This document shows positions 52,777 through 61,167 of a stretch of DNA of 64,000 nucleotides, one piece after another. The stretch comes from Clostridia bacterium (GTDB lineage Bacteria > Bacillota > Clostridia > TANB77 > CAG-508). Position numbers and translations under genes: made by a program. The notes beneath the pieces were generated by a model. It was not told where the DNA came from. It searched no databases and saw only the letters and a program-made list of their open reading frames with translations. Positions within the stretch are counted from its first letter, which is position 1. Every line of letters begins with the position of its first letter. The DNA lies in the NCBI GenBank assembly GCA_900770415.1, contig CAAGKN010000007.1, forward strand, positions 62,001 through 126,000, given 5' to 3'.

Positions 52777-53325
52777 ATGCCAACACCAACAAAACCTTTT
52801 GTAGTTCTTACTTCAGAAAAGAAAAGTCATAGAACCAAAGCAGAATTAAAAGCCAGAAAAGAAGGCGAAGAAGCATTAAAAAGTAATGAAAAAATAAAAC
52901 CAAAAAAAGAAGTAAAAAAGAACAAAATCGCACATAAAGAATTTAAAAGAATAGTAAGTTTACTAGAAAATATAGATAAGGCAGATGCATTATATGAAAA
53001 CGTAATTAATCGTTATGCATTGTTATATGCTGAATGCTATGAGTTTGAAGAAAAAAGAGAGGAATTTTTTAAAAAACTAGAAGAGGCAGAAAGTGATTTA
53101 GATTTAGAAGATGAATGTTCTTCAAAAAGGGAGTATTACAGCATAATAAATTCTTTAGAAAAAAATATTATTGATTTGGACAAACAAATTCAAAATAAAA
53201 GAAGATTAATGTTCGATATAGAAAAAGAAAACATCATGACAATAGCTTCACAATTAAGAAGTATTCCTAAAAAAACAGATAAAAATGAAAGCGATCTTCT
53301 TAAAGTGTTAAGAGGTGAGGCATAA
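52777..53325 (+). CDS. Phage terminase small subunit (P27-like)
   Basis: 182 residues. A basic start rich in K and a helical middle (FKRIVSLLENIDKADALYE, YALLYAECYEFEEKREEF) fit P27-type small subunits, which recognise phage DNA for packaging. AAAGGAG precedes ATG 52777. It overlaps the large subunit by one base (AATG). Confidence 0.8.
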   Translation: MPTPTKPFVVLTSEKKSHRTKAELKARKEGEEALKSNEKIKPKKEVKKNKIAHKEFKRIVSLLENIDKADALYENVINRYALLYAECYEFEEKREEFFKKLEEAESDLDLEDECSSKREYYSIINSLEKNIIDLDKQIQNKRRLMFDIEKENIMTIASQLRSIPKKTDKNESDLLKVLRGEA

Positions 53326-55004
53326 TGCTTTTAGAACAAGCAAAAAAATATGCTGAAGATTGCATTTCTGGCAAAGAAATTACTACATTTGAAGTAAAAA
53401 CGCAATGTGAATGGTTCTTAGAGGATTTAGAAAAGCAGAAGAACGAAAGTTATCCATACTATTTTGATGAAAAACAAATAAAAATAATAGAAGGAGTTTT
53501 AAGATTACTAAATTATGCGACAGGATTAAACAATATTGTAGGGAAAAATATATTAGAAGGTTTGGAAAATTTCCAGGCTTTTTTTATTGCAAATATTTTT
53601 GGATGGAGATATAAAACAGACTCTAAAAAATATAGATATAGAGAAGTTATTTTATTTATAGCAAGGAAAAATACAAAAACATTTCTAGCAGCATTAATTT
53701 TCATAATATTAATGCTAACAGAAAGCGAATATAGTGAGTTTTATTCGATATGTTTAGATAGAGATTTAGCAGGTGAAGTAAAAAAGGCTATTGCACAAAT
53801 ATTAAACGTTAGCCCATCAGTCAGAGATTATTTTAATATTCCAAAGACATTAAGTGGAAGGCTTGAATGCACTTTAACACATAGCTTCTATCAGCCACGT
53901 ACTGCAGAGGCAAACAGAAATAATTCGATAAAACCGTCAGCTTTTATTGCGGACGAATATGGGGCAATGAAAGATAATTCAAATGTTGGAGCAATGAAAA
54001 CTGGACAATTAAGTGTTAAAAATCCACTAATGTTCAAGTTGACAACAGCTTATGCAGAAGACAAATCTATTATGCTTGATGAGCTAGAGTATTTAAAAAA
54101 GATATATAAAGGATTAGAAACAGACGACAGATTGTTTGCATTAGTATATTATGCAAGTGAAGAGCATTTGTGGGATGATGTAGGGTTACAGATGGCAAAT
54201 CCTTTAAGAGTAGAAGAAAATTACGAAGAAATACGAGACAATAGAAAGAAAGCACTAGCAAAACCAAGTGAAAGAGAAGAATATTTAACAAAAAACATGA
54301 ATTATTTTGTTCCGAGCAACAGTGGAGAGGCTTATATTGAATTGGACAAACTTAGACAATGTAGAAATATAAGAGGAACATTCGACTGGAGAAACAGAGA
54401 TGTATATTTAGGTCTGGATTTAGCTATGTCAAATGATAATACTTCTGTTTCAATGGTAACGCTTGAAGATGATGTAATATTTGCTAAAAGTTGGGCTTTT
54501 ATTCCAAAAGAAAAAATAGAAGAAAAAAACAAAAAAGAAAGAACTGACTACAAGAGATTCATTGAGGATGGAAGTTGCTTTGCTTGTGGAAATCAAATAA
54601 TTTCTTATGAATTTGTCGAAGATTTTATAATGAATATAGAAAAAGAGTATGGAGTTAACATTGTGCAAATCGGATATGATAGATACAACTGTATTTCAAC
54701 AGCTAATAAATTAGAAACTGCAGGTTATGAATGCGTTGAAGTAAAGCAACACTCAAGTGTGTTACACCAGCCGACTAAATGGTTACAAGAAAGTATACTA
54801 CAAAAGAAATTTAGCTATGACGGAGACAGGTTATATGAAATTAATTTTCAAAATGCAAGATGCACAGAAGACACAAATTTGAACAAATATGTTAATAAGA
54901 AAAAATCAAATGGAAAAGTGGATATGGTTGTAAGCACAATTATAGCCACTTATTTATTGCAACAGGCATCACTTAATGATGGATTTGTAGTTCAAAGCTT
55001 TTAA
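53325..55004 (+). CDS. Phage terminase large subunit
   Basis: 559 residues. ATPase domain: adenine/Walker A-like ILFIARKNTKTFLAAL and Walker B PSAFIADEYGAM. Nuclease domain: YLGLDLAMSNDNTSVSMV with the metal Asp, and GYDRYN later. This is the Terminase_1 type of HK97-like phages. It packs DNA into proheads through the portal. The portal gene follows after 12 bases. Confidence 0.93.
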   Translation: MLLEQAKKYAEDCISGKEITTFEVKTQCEWFLEDLEKQKNESYPYYFDEKQIKIIEGVLRLLNYATGLNNIVGKNILEGLENFQAFFIANIFGWRYKTDSKKYRYREVILFIARKNTKTFLAALIFIILMLTESEYSEFYSICLDRDLAGEVKKAIAQILNVSPSVRDYFNIPKTLSGRLECTLTHSFYQPRTAEANRNNSIKPSAFIADEYGAMKDNSNVGAMKTGQLSVKNPLMFKLTTAYAEDKSIMLDELEYLKKIYKGLETDDRLFALVYYASEEHLWDDVGLQMANPLRVEENYEEIRDNRKKALAKPSEREEYLTKNMNYFVPSNSGEAYIELDKLRQCRNIRGTFDWRNRDVYLGLDLAMSNDNTSVSMVTLEDDVIFAKSWAFIPKEKIEEKNKKERTDYKRFIEDGSCFACGNQIISYEFVEDFIMNIEKEYGVNIVQIGYDRYNCISTANKLETAGYECVEVKQHSSVLHQPTKWLQESILQKKFSYDGDRLYEINFQNARCTEDTNLNKYVNKKKSNGKVDMVVSTIIATYLLQQASLNDGFVVQSF

Positions 55005-55016
55005 GGAGGTGATAAT

Positions 55017-56219
55017 GTGAAAATATTTAATATATTAAAAAAAACAATAAAAGATGAAAGTATAACTGATGAAACAACAATTGATGATGTCTTATTAAAA
55101 GCTCTTATTGGTGGAGAAGATATTACTAGAAAAAAAGCATTAGACATTCCAATTGTTAATAGTTGTGTAGGATTGATATGTGATACTTTTGCAACTATAC
55201 CAATCAAGCTATATAAAAAAACAAAAAGTAATGGAGCAATAAAAGCTGAAGAAGTAACTGATGAAAGAGTAAAAATAATAAATAGTGATACAAAAGATAC
55301 TTTAGATGGTTTTCAATTTAAAAGAGCTATTTGCGAAGATTACTTGCTAGGGAAAGGTGGCTATGCATTTATAAAGAGAAGTCGAAACAAATTCACAGGG
55401 TTAAATTATGTAGAAGAACAATATGTAACAATACTTAAAAATGTAGATAAAATAGACAAATATTTTAAAATATTTGTAGATGGAAAAGAGTATGATAGCT
55501 ACCAGTTCATAAAATTATTACGAAACACAAAAGACGGAGCTACAGGAGATGGAATGGTTAGCAGTATCAATAAATCGCTTCAATCTGCATATCAAAGAAT
55601 ATTACTTGAAAATGACTTAATGAAAACTTGCGGAAATAAAAAAGGATTTTTAAGGGCAATAAAACATTTAGATGAAAAGGCAATGGAAAAATTAAAAAGA
55701 GCGTGGAATGATTATTATGATGGAAATGCTAGTTGTATTATTTTGAATGACGGAATGGAATTTAAAGAAGCATCTAACACTTCTGTTGAAAATCAATTAG
55801 ATGAAAAAACAAAAACTTTTGCTGACGAAATTAAAGATTTATTTCGCATTAGAAGCAAATATGATGATTACATAAAAGAAGCGATAATTCCGATTACGAC
55901 AGCCTTTTGCACATCTCTAAATAGAGATTTTCTACTCGAATCTGAAAAAGAAAACTATTATTTTGCAGCAGATTTAAATGAATTACTAAAAGGAAGCTTA
56001 AATGAAAGATATGAAGCTTATAAAACAGCAATCGAAATGGGAATATTATCTAGAAATGAAGTTAGATACAAAGAAAACTTGAATAAAGTTAATGGATTAG
56101 ATACTTACAGCTTCAGTTTAGGCGATGTATTATTAGATCCTCAAACAGGCAATATTTATACACCTAATACAGATAGTACAAAAAAAGCAGGAGGAGGTGA
56201 GAATAAAATTGAAAAATAG
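55017..56219 (+). CDS. Phage portal protein (HK97 type)
   Basis: 400 residues from GTG 55017 behind AAGGAGGTGA. Conserved pieces are VNSCVGLICDTFATIPIKLY, KGGYAFIKRS and AYKTAIEMGILSRNEVR near the end. The dodecameric portal is the DNA entry pore of the head. Its end overlaps the protease gene. Confidence 0.92.
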   Translation: MKIFNILKKTIKDESITDETTIDDVLLKALIGGEDITRKKALDIPIVNSCVGLICDTFATIPIKLYKKTKSNGAIKAEEVTDERVKIINSDTKDTLDGFQFKRAICEDYLLGKGGYAFIKRSRNKFTGLNYVEEQYVTILKNVDKIDKYFKIFVDGKEYDSYQFIKLLRNTKDGATGDGMVSSINKSLQSAYQRILLENDLMKTCGNKKGFLRAIKHLDEKAMEKLKRAWNDYYDGNASCIILNDGMEFKEASNTSVENQLDEKTKTFADEIKDLFRIRSKYDDYIKEAIIPITTAFCTSLNRDFLLESEKENYYFAADLNELLKGSLNERYEAYKTAIEMGILSRNEVRYKENLNKVNGLDTYSFSLGDVLLDPQTGNIYTPNTDSTKKAGGGENKIEK

Positions 56220-56925
56220 ATTTTATGAAATAAAGAATATAATACCAAATGTATGTGCTGATTTATACATATATGGCGAAATAGTGACAGATGATGTGGA
56301 TTGGTGGACTGGCGAAAAAGATAAAAATTTAATTGGATTACAAAGTTTTAAAGAAGAACTTGATAATTTAGGAACGATATCTGACTTAAATATTTATATG
56401 AATACACCTGGCGGAGAAGTTTTTGTTGCAACTACAATATGTAGTATGTTGCAAAGATTAAAAGACGCTGGAACAAAAATTCATACATACGTTGATGGAT
56501 TATGTGCAAGCGCAGGAACATTTATTTTGATGATGGGCGATGATATAAACATATATGAAAATTCAGTAGTAATGATACACAAGCCAATCAGCTGTTGTTA
56601 TGGAAATGCTTTGGATTTTCAAAAAGGCATAGATGTTTTGAACACAATAGAAAATAGTACAATGATACCGCTTTATATGAAAAAAGCAAAAGTTGATGAA
56701 GAAAAAGTAAAAGAATTAATCAATGCAGAAAGTTGGCTTGGAGCAGAAGAGACAGATAAAACATTTGATGTTAATTTAATAAAAGAACAGAAACAAGTTG
56801 CAGCATGTGCTTCAGAATTATTTAAGAAATACAAGAATGTTCCTAAACAATTAAGGAATGTGACAGAAAAGCCAAAATTTGACTATTCAGATTTTGAAAA
56901 AAGATTATTTAGTATAAAAAAATAA
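56209..56925 (+). CDS. ClpP-like prohead protease
   Basis: 238 residues. TTG 56209 is chosen because AGGAGGTGAG ends 10 bases before; GTG 56197 would overlap this site. Catalytic Ser in VDGLCASAGTFILMMGD and His in VVMIHKPISCCYG are clear. It matures the prohead by cleaving capsid scaffolding. Confidence 0.92.
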   Translation: MKNRFYEIKNIIPNVCADLYIYGEIVTDDVDWWTGEKDKNLIGLQSFKEELDNLGTISDLNIYMNTPGGEVFVATTICSMLQRLKDAGTKIHTYVDGLCASAGTFILMMGDDINIYENSVVMIHKPISCCYGNALDFQKGIDVLNTIENSTMIPLYMKKAKVDEEKVKELINAESWLGAEETDKTFDVNLIKEQKQVAACASELFKKYKNVPKQLRNVTEKPKFDYSDFEKRLFSIKK

Positions 56926-56926
56926 C

Positions 56927-56953
56927 AAAACAACTATATTCTAGTTGTTTTTT
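56927..56953 (+). terminator. Hairpin between prohead protease and capsid genes
   Basis: AAAACAACTA and TAGTTGTTTT around TATTC plus T-run. It sits inside the structural operon; it may act as an attenuator or mark a processing point before the highly expressed capsid gene. Confidence 0.65.
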
Positions 56954-56990
56954 ATTTTATAAGAAATTAAAAAAAAGGAAGGTAAAAAAT

Positions 56991-58157
56991 ATGAACGAAA
57001 AAGCATTAAAAGAAAGAAGAAATGAATTACAAGATAAAATGGAAAACATTTTAAACTTGGCAAAAGAAGAAGAAAGAGAAATGAACGATGAAGAAATCGA
57101 AAATTTCGACAAAATGGAAAAAGAAATAAAAAATATTGATGAAACTTTAGCAAGAGCTGAAAGAATTGCAAAAATAGGAAGAATGGAAGTAACAGATAAA
57201 GGATTAACAGAAGAAGAAAGAGATATTAAGAACTTTGCAGCTTATATTAGAGCACAAGCAGGGAAGATTCAAAATGCGGAAACTCAATTGACTAAAGGAG
57301 ACAATGGAGCAGTTATACCTAAAACTATTGTACAAAAAATTATAGAAAAAGTCGAAGATATATGTCCAATTTATCAATTGTCAACAAAATATCCAATAGG
57401 AGGAACAATAAGCATACCTAAAGAAGATGAAAGCTCTGATGCTATAACAGTAGCTTATGCAACTGAATTTACTGATTTAACAAGTCATTCGGCAAAAACA
57501 GGTAGTATAGAACTAACTGGATTCTTATATGGAGCATTAACAAAAATTTCAAAATCTTTGTTAAAAAATTCAGATTTTAAATTAACTGAATACGTTATAA
57601 ATAAAATGTCTAAAAAAATTGCAAAATTTTTAGAAGGAGAATTATTAAATGGAACAACAAGCAAAGTTTCAGGGGTTGTGGGTTCTTACGATTCAACAAA
57701 CATGAAAGTTGTTCTTGCAAAAAAATCATCAATAACTGCAGATGAATTAATAGATATACAAGAGTTAGTTCCTGATGTTTATGCAACAGATGCAATTTGG
57801 GTAATGAATAAAGCAACAAGAAAAATAATAAGAAAACTTAAAGATGGACAAGGAAATTATTTATTAGAAAAAGATTCGACAGCTAGATGGAATTATAAAT
57901 TGATGGGAAATGATGTTTATTGTTCTGATAATTTAAAACCTTTAGGAACTGCATCAACACCTGTAGTAATGTTTGGAGATTTTTCTGGATTAGCAGTAAA
58001 AGAATCTGAACAATCTGAGATTCAAATTTTAAATGAATTATATGCTGCTCAACATGCAATTGGCGTTGTTGCATGGGGAGAAATAGATGCAAAAGTAGAA
58101 GATACACAAAAAATAGCAGTAGCTGTGTCAGGAGCAGCAGACACAGAAGGCAAATAA
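56991..58157 (+). CDS. Major capsid protein (HK97 fold)
   Basis: 388 residues. The first about 90 are a coiled-coil delta/scaffold domain (EALKERRNELQDKMENILNL-like, strongly charged), which the protease should remove. From about residue 95 follows the capsid domain, with AVIPKTIVQKIIEKVEDICP, YPIGGTISIPKEDES and KLMGNDVYCSDNLKPLG. AAGGAAGG precedes the ATG. Confidence 0.93.
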   Translation: MNEKALKERRNELQDKMENILNLAKEEEREMNDEEIENFDKMEKEIKNIDETLARAERIAKIGRMEVTDKGLTEEERDIKNFAAYIRAQAGKIQNAETQLTKGDNGAVIPKTIVQKIIEKVEDICPIYQLSTKYPIGGTISIPKEDESSDAITVAYATEFTDLTSHSAKTGSIELTGFLYGALTKISKSLLKNSDFKLTEYVINKMSKKIAKFLEGELLNGTTSKVSGVVGSYDSTNMKVVLAKKSSITADELIDIQELVPDVYATDAIWVMNKATRKIIRKLKDGQGNYLLEKDSTARWNYKLMGNDVYCSDNLKPLGTASTPVVMFGDFSGLAVKESEQSEIQILNELYAAQHAIGVVAWGEIDAKVEDTQKIAVAVSGAADTEGK

Positions 58158-58180
58158 CTTCCTAAGAAGGAGGACGAGCT

Positions 58181-58495
58181 ATGAAAGCAAGTGAGATAAC
58201 TGCAAATGAAATTGCTAATTATTTAAGATTAGAAAGTGTAGACGAGTCTTTAAAAAAAGACTTGTCTACATTGTTAGAAGTAGCCATAAACTATATTGAA
58301 AATTATACTGGTATATCAAGAAAAAAAGAGGGAGAAGATCAAGAAGAAACACTTGACACTTATTCTGATTTTGTAATAGTTATTTATATTCTTTGTCAAG
58401 ATATGTATGATAATAGATGTCTATATGTTGACAAAACAAATACAAATAAAACAGTACAAACGATTTTAGATATGCATACGAGGAATAATTTATGA
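58181..58495 (+). CDS. Head-tail connector protein (gp6-like)
   Basis: 104 residues, helical; LLEVAINYIENYTGISRK and FVIVIYILCQDMYDNR are typical of gp6/DNA-packaging adaptors. AAGGAGG precedes ATG 58181. Overlaps the next gene by four bases. Confidence 0.85.
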   Translation: MKASEITANEIANYLRLESVDESLKKDLSTLLEVAINYIENYTGISRKKEGEDQEETLDTYSDFVIVIYILCQDMYDNRCLYVDKTNTNKTVQTILDMHTRNNL

Positions 58496-58839
58496 TAAAT
58501 GCAGGAGATTATAATAAAAAAATAAAAATATTCGCTTTTAAAAAAGAAGAAGACGGAGAAGGATTCAAAGAAAAGGCTGAAGAAGAAATTATTTTAGAGC
58601 CCTACGCAAAAATTAAGACTACAAAAGGTTTTACATTGATAGCTAACAATACGGACTTTGAAAAAGCTTATACAAATTTTACTATTAGATATTCTAAAAA
58701 AGTTGAAGAAACTTACTATAAATTAAATAGAAAAATAAATATTGAATATAAAGGAAAAACATATACAATAGAATATCTAAATAATGTAGATGAGGCAAAC
58801 GTAGAACTTGAAATGCAATGTAAGAGAGTAACAAAATAA
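58492..58839 (+). CDS. Head closure / head-tail adaptor protein
   Basis: 115 residues, beta-rich (NAGDYNKKIKIFAFKKEEDG, FTIRYSKKVEETYYKLN, EYKGKTYTIEYLNNVDE), the pattern of SPP1 gp16-like adaptors. Overlaps its neighbours by four bases and one base. Confidence 0.85.
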   Translation: MINAGDYNKKIKIFAFKKEEDGEGFKEKAEEEIILEPYAKIKTTKGFTLIANNTDFEKAYTNFTIRYSKKVEETYYKLNRKINIEYKGKTYTIEYLNNVDEANVELEMQCKRVTK

Positions 58840-59267
58840 TGGCAAATTTTGAAGAAGAATTACCAAGAGAGCTAATTAAACAATTCGAAGGGCTTGAAGA
58901 CAATGCAACAGAAATGATGAAAGAAATGACGAAAGTTGGAGCAGATATAGTATACAAGAACGTTAAGTCTAACATGAAAAAATCATTTAAAACAACAAAA
59001 GCACTAGAAAAAGGTCTAAGAATTACAAAAGTTTATCGTACATCTAATGATGAAATAGCAAGTAAAATTGCTTTTTACGGATACGATAAAGAAAAAAAGA
59101 GCAAACAATATCCGAGCGGTGTGCCAATTCCACTAATTGCTCTTGCAAGAGAATATGGAACTAGTTCTGGAGAAAAAAAGAAGCCTTTTTTTAGAAAATC
59201 ATTTAAAAAAAAGGAAATCGAGGATGCAATGTTAAAAATACAAGAAAAATATCTGCCGAAGGAGTAA
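58839..59267 (+). CDS. HK97 gp10-like tail completion protein
   Basis: 142 residues with GADIVYKNVKSNMKKSFKTT and, near the end, ALAREYGTSSGEKKKPFFRKS, the signature of the gp10-like family (a conserved glycine-rich turn then PFFRKS). Confidence 0.87.
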   Translation: MANFEEELPRELIKQFEGLEDNATEMMKEMTKVGADIVYKNVKSNMKKSFKTTKALEKGLRITKVYRTSNDEIASKIAFYGYDKEKKSKQYPSGVPIPLIALAREYGTSSGEKKKPFFRKSFKKKEIEDAMLKIQEKYLPKE

Positions 59268-59270
59268 AAA

Positions 59271-59618
59271 ATGAATGAAGAATTAAAAAAAATATTTTCA
59301 AAATTAGAAGTGAATAAAAATCTCATAGAAACAGCACATATAGAGTACACAGGGAAAAGCAAAACTTATGTAGTATGGACTTTGTTAGAAGAAGAACCAG
59401 AACTAAGCGGAGATGACGAAGAATTATATACAAAGACACCAGTAGACATAGATATTTATAGCGATGGCAATTATTTAGCAATAATGAAAGAAATAAAAAA
59501 AATAATGAAAGAAAACGAATGGATTTGGACAGGTGACAGTGAAGAAATGTATGAAAAAGATACAGGACTATATCATCGAACAGTTACATTCGAGAAAGAA
59601 GGTATAATAAATGGCTAG
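59271..59618 (+). CDS. Tail-component protein (gp17/DUF3168-like position)
   Basis: 115 residues, acidic, with HIEYTGKSKTYVVWTLLEEE and PVDIDIYSDGNYLAIMKEIK. The position between gp10-like and major tail genes, and the length, fit a tail terminator protein. The overlap with the next gene is eight bases. Confidence 0.75.
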   Translation: MNEELKKIFSKLEVNKNLIETAHIEYTGKSKTYVVWTLLEEEPELSGDDEELYTKTPVDIDIYSDGNYLAIMKEIKKIMKENEWIWTGDSEEMYEKDTGLYHRTVTFEKEGIING

Positions 59619-60198
59619 TATAGGTTTAAAAAAAGGAAAATATAATAAAATAGACGCAACAACAAAGAAATATAAGACTCTTACGGATTCACAAGTGCCA
59701 ACTCTACCTAAGATGGTAGAAAGTAAATTTTCGCCAGAATATAATTCTGCTGAACTTTATGGGGATGATGCGCTTGCAGAAAGTGATTACAGTTTCAAAA
59801 AAGGCACTTTGTCAATTGTAGTTACTGATGATAAAGATACTGTTTGTGCTGAGTTGTTGGGAAACGATGTATCAGAAGAAGATGAAGTAACTTCAACTGT
59901 AAATGATACTGCACCAGAGTGTGGATTTGGACACGTTGTTCCTAAAATAATAGATGGCGTAAAAAAATGGAAAGTAGAGTTCTTTCCAAGAGTAAAATTC
60001 ACAAAAATAACAACAGATAGAAAGACAAGAGGAGAGAGTGTTGAATTTGCTACTACTAATATAGAAGCAACAGTATTTCCTTTGTCAGAAGAAATGAATG
60101 GCTTTTCGGCAGGAACTTGGGAAAAACACAAAACTTTAGACACAGAAGCAGCAGCAATACAATATCTAGACACACTTTTAACACCAGCAACTAACTAG
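59611..60198 (+). CDS. Major tail protein
   Basis: 195 residues. ASIGLKKGKYNKIDATTKKY at the start, a beta-rich body and FATTNIEATVFPLSEEMNG match the phi13-type major tail proteins. It forms the tail tube. Confidence 0.88.
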   Translation: MASIGLKKGKYNKIDATTKKYKTLTDSQVPTLPKMVESKFSPEYNSAELYGDDALAESDYSFKKGTLSIVVTDDKDTVCAELLGNDVSEEDEVTSTVNDTAPECGFGHVVPKIIDGVKKWKVEFFPRVKFTKITTDRKTRGESVEFATTNIEATVFPLSEEMNGFSAGTWEKHKTLDTEAAAIQYLDTLLTPATN

Positions 60199-60209
60199 GA
60201 GGAAAAAAC

Positions 60210-60350
60210 ATGAAAGTAAGATGTAAAACTCAATGTCAGAAAGATAGAAAGATACTGTTTAAAGTCAATGAAGAATATGACATAGATAAAGAAATGTATC
60301 AAAAGAATAAAGAATTTTTTGAAAAAATAAAAGAAAATAATAAGGAATAG
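60210..60350 (+). CDS. 46-residue phage protein between tail genes
   Basis: ATG 60210 behind TAGGAGG. MKVRCKTQCQKDRKILFKVN; a short basic/acidic protein. Unknown role. Its 3' end forms one arm of a hairpin with the following spacer (AATAAGGAATAG/CTATTCCTTATT). Confidence 0.6.
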   Translation: MKVRCKTQCQKDRKILFKVNEEYDIDKEMYQKNKEFFEKIKENNKE

Positions 60351-60371
60351 GCTTGGTGTACTATTCCTTAT
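60338..60371 (+). other. Inverted repeat before the tail chaperone gene
   Basis: AATAAGGAATAG pairs with CTATTCCTTATT over a 10-base loop containing GCTTGG. It precedes the ribosome site of the tail chaperone gene and may limit read-through or protect the RNA. Confidence 0.55.
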
Positions 60372-60390
60372 TTAATAGGAGGATAAAGCT

Positions 60391-60744
60391 ATGAAAGATG
60401 TAATATCTCATTTCACGGTAAATGAAAAAACATACCCATTAGCATTCACTTTAAATGTTTTAGAAGAAATACAAGAAGAATATGGTTCTTATGAAGAGTG
60501 GGGAAGATTAACAGACAGTAAAGAAAAGGAAGTTAATATAAAGGCTTTGAAATTTGGAATTAAGGCGATGATCAACGAAGGAATAGACATTGAAAATGAA
60601 AACAAAGAAGAAAAACAAGCATTTGTAGATAGCAAACTTGTAGGAAGAATAATTACAGACTTAGGCTTAAAAGAAATAGCAGAAAAAGCAAACGAAGTAG
60701 TAATAAATTCTACTAAAGTAGAAGACACACAAAAAAACGCGTAA
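60391..60744 (+). CDS. Tail assembly chaperone, G-type frame
   Basis: 117 residues (SHFTVNEKTYPLAFTLNVLE, EEYGSYEEWGRLTD). This is the upstream product of the gpG/gpGT pair: ribosomes that do not shift end at TAA 60742-60744. TAGGAGG precedes ATG 60391. It helps the tape measure protein fold. Confidence 0.85.
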   Translation: MKDVISHFTVNEKTYPLAFTLNVLEEIQEEYGSYEEWGRLTDSKEKEVNIKALKFGIKAMINEGIDIENENKEEKQAFVDSKLVGRIITDLGLKEIAEKANEVVINSTKVEDTQKNA

Positions 60745-60965
60745 TCCACGAGGAAGAAAATTACAAAATTGATTTCTCGTGGATTTTGTTTATTGGACAT
60801 TGCTTATTAGGATTTTCTCGAAAGGAAGTAGGGCGAATGACATTAAGCAAATTATTAAAATTATATAAACACTATAAAATAAATTATGATTTTCAGTTAT
60901 CAAAGAAAAGATATAGTGAATTAGAAGAGGAAATTGCACACGAAGGCGAATGGCTTTCAGATTAG
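60391..60965 (+). CDS. Tail assembly chaperone G-T fusion by -1 frameshift
   Basis: A second open frame (-1 relative to the G frame) runs from before 60732 to TAG 60963-60965 and encodes KRVIHEEENYKIDFSWILFI and TLSKLLKLYKHYKINYDF, the T part. The slippery heptamer A AAA AAC (60732-60738) joins both. The fusion would have about 191 residues. The T frame has no ribosome site of its own; ATG 60837 is an unlikely start. Confidence 0.8.
60732..60785 (+). promoter_or_regulatory. -1 frameshift signal: slippery site and stem-loop
   Basis: A_AAA_AAC (60732-60738) is an ideal -1 slippery sequence. Four bases later AATCCACGAG (60743-60752) pairs perfectly over 10 bp with CTCGTGGATT (60776-60785), a stimulatory stem-loop. 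This is the textbook tail-chaperone arrangement and differs fully from the CGG +1 sites. Confidence 0.85.
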
Positions 60966-60974
60966 GAGCTCAAA

Positions 60975-61124
60975 ATGGAAAAAATAAAATGTCCACAATG
61001 TGGATTAACGTTAATTTTTGCAAATTATATTGATGCAGAAATTAAGTGTAATAGATGTAAACAAATAATTAGAATACAAAAAGAAAAGAGCGAGGAACAC
61101 GCACAAGTAAACAATGTGAAGTAG
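60975..61124 (+). CDS. Com-like zinc-ribbon protein
   Basis: About 49 residues from ATG 60975 behind AGGAG. KCPQCGLTLIFANYIDAEIK and CNRCKQIIRI form the four-cysteine ribbon of Com-like phage proteins. The 3' end is read by eye through an A-run and is less certain than the start. Phage Com proteins bind RNA; a role here is not shown. Confidence 0.6.
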   Translation: MEKIKCPQCGLTLIFANYIDAEIKCNRCKQIIRIQKEKSEEHAQVNNVK

Positions 61125-61167
61125 TTACCCAAAGCCTTTCTTTATTTTATAGATAAAGAAGGTGAAT

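Noticed and set aside
60837..60965. Independent gene for the second tail chaperone
   Set aside because: The frame is open far upstream to the slippery site and there is no good ribosome site; a -1 shift explains it better.
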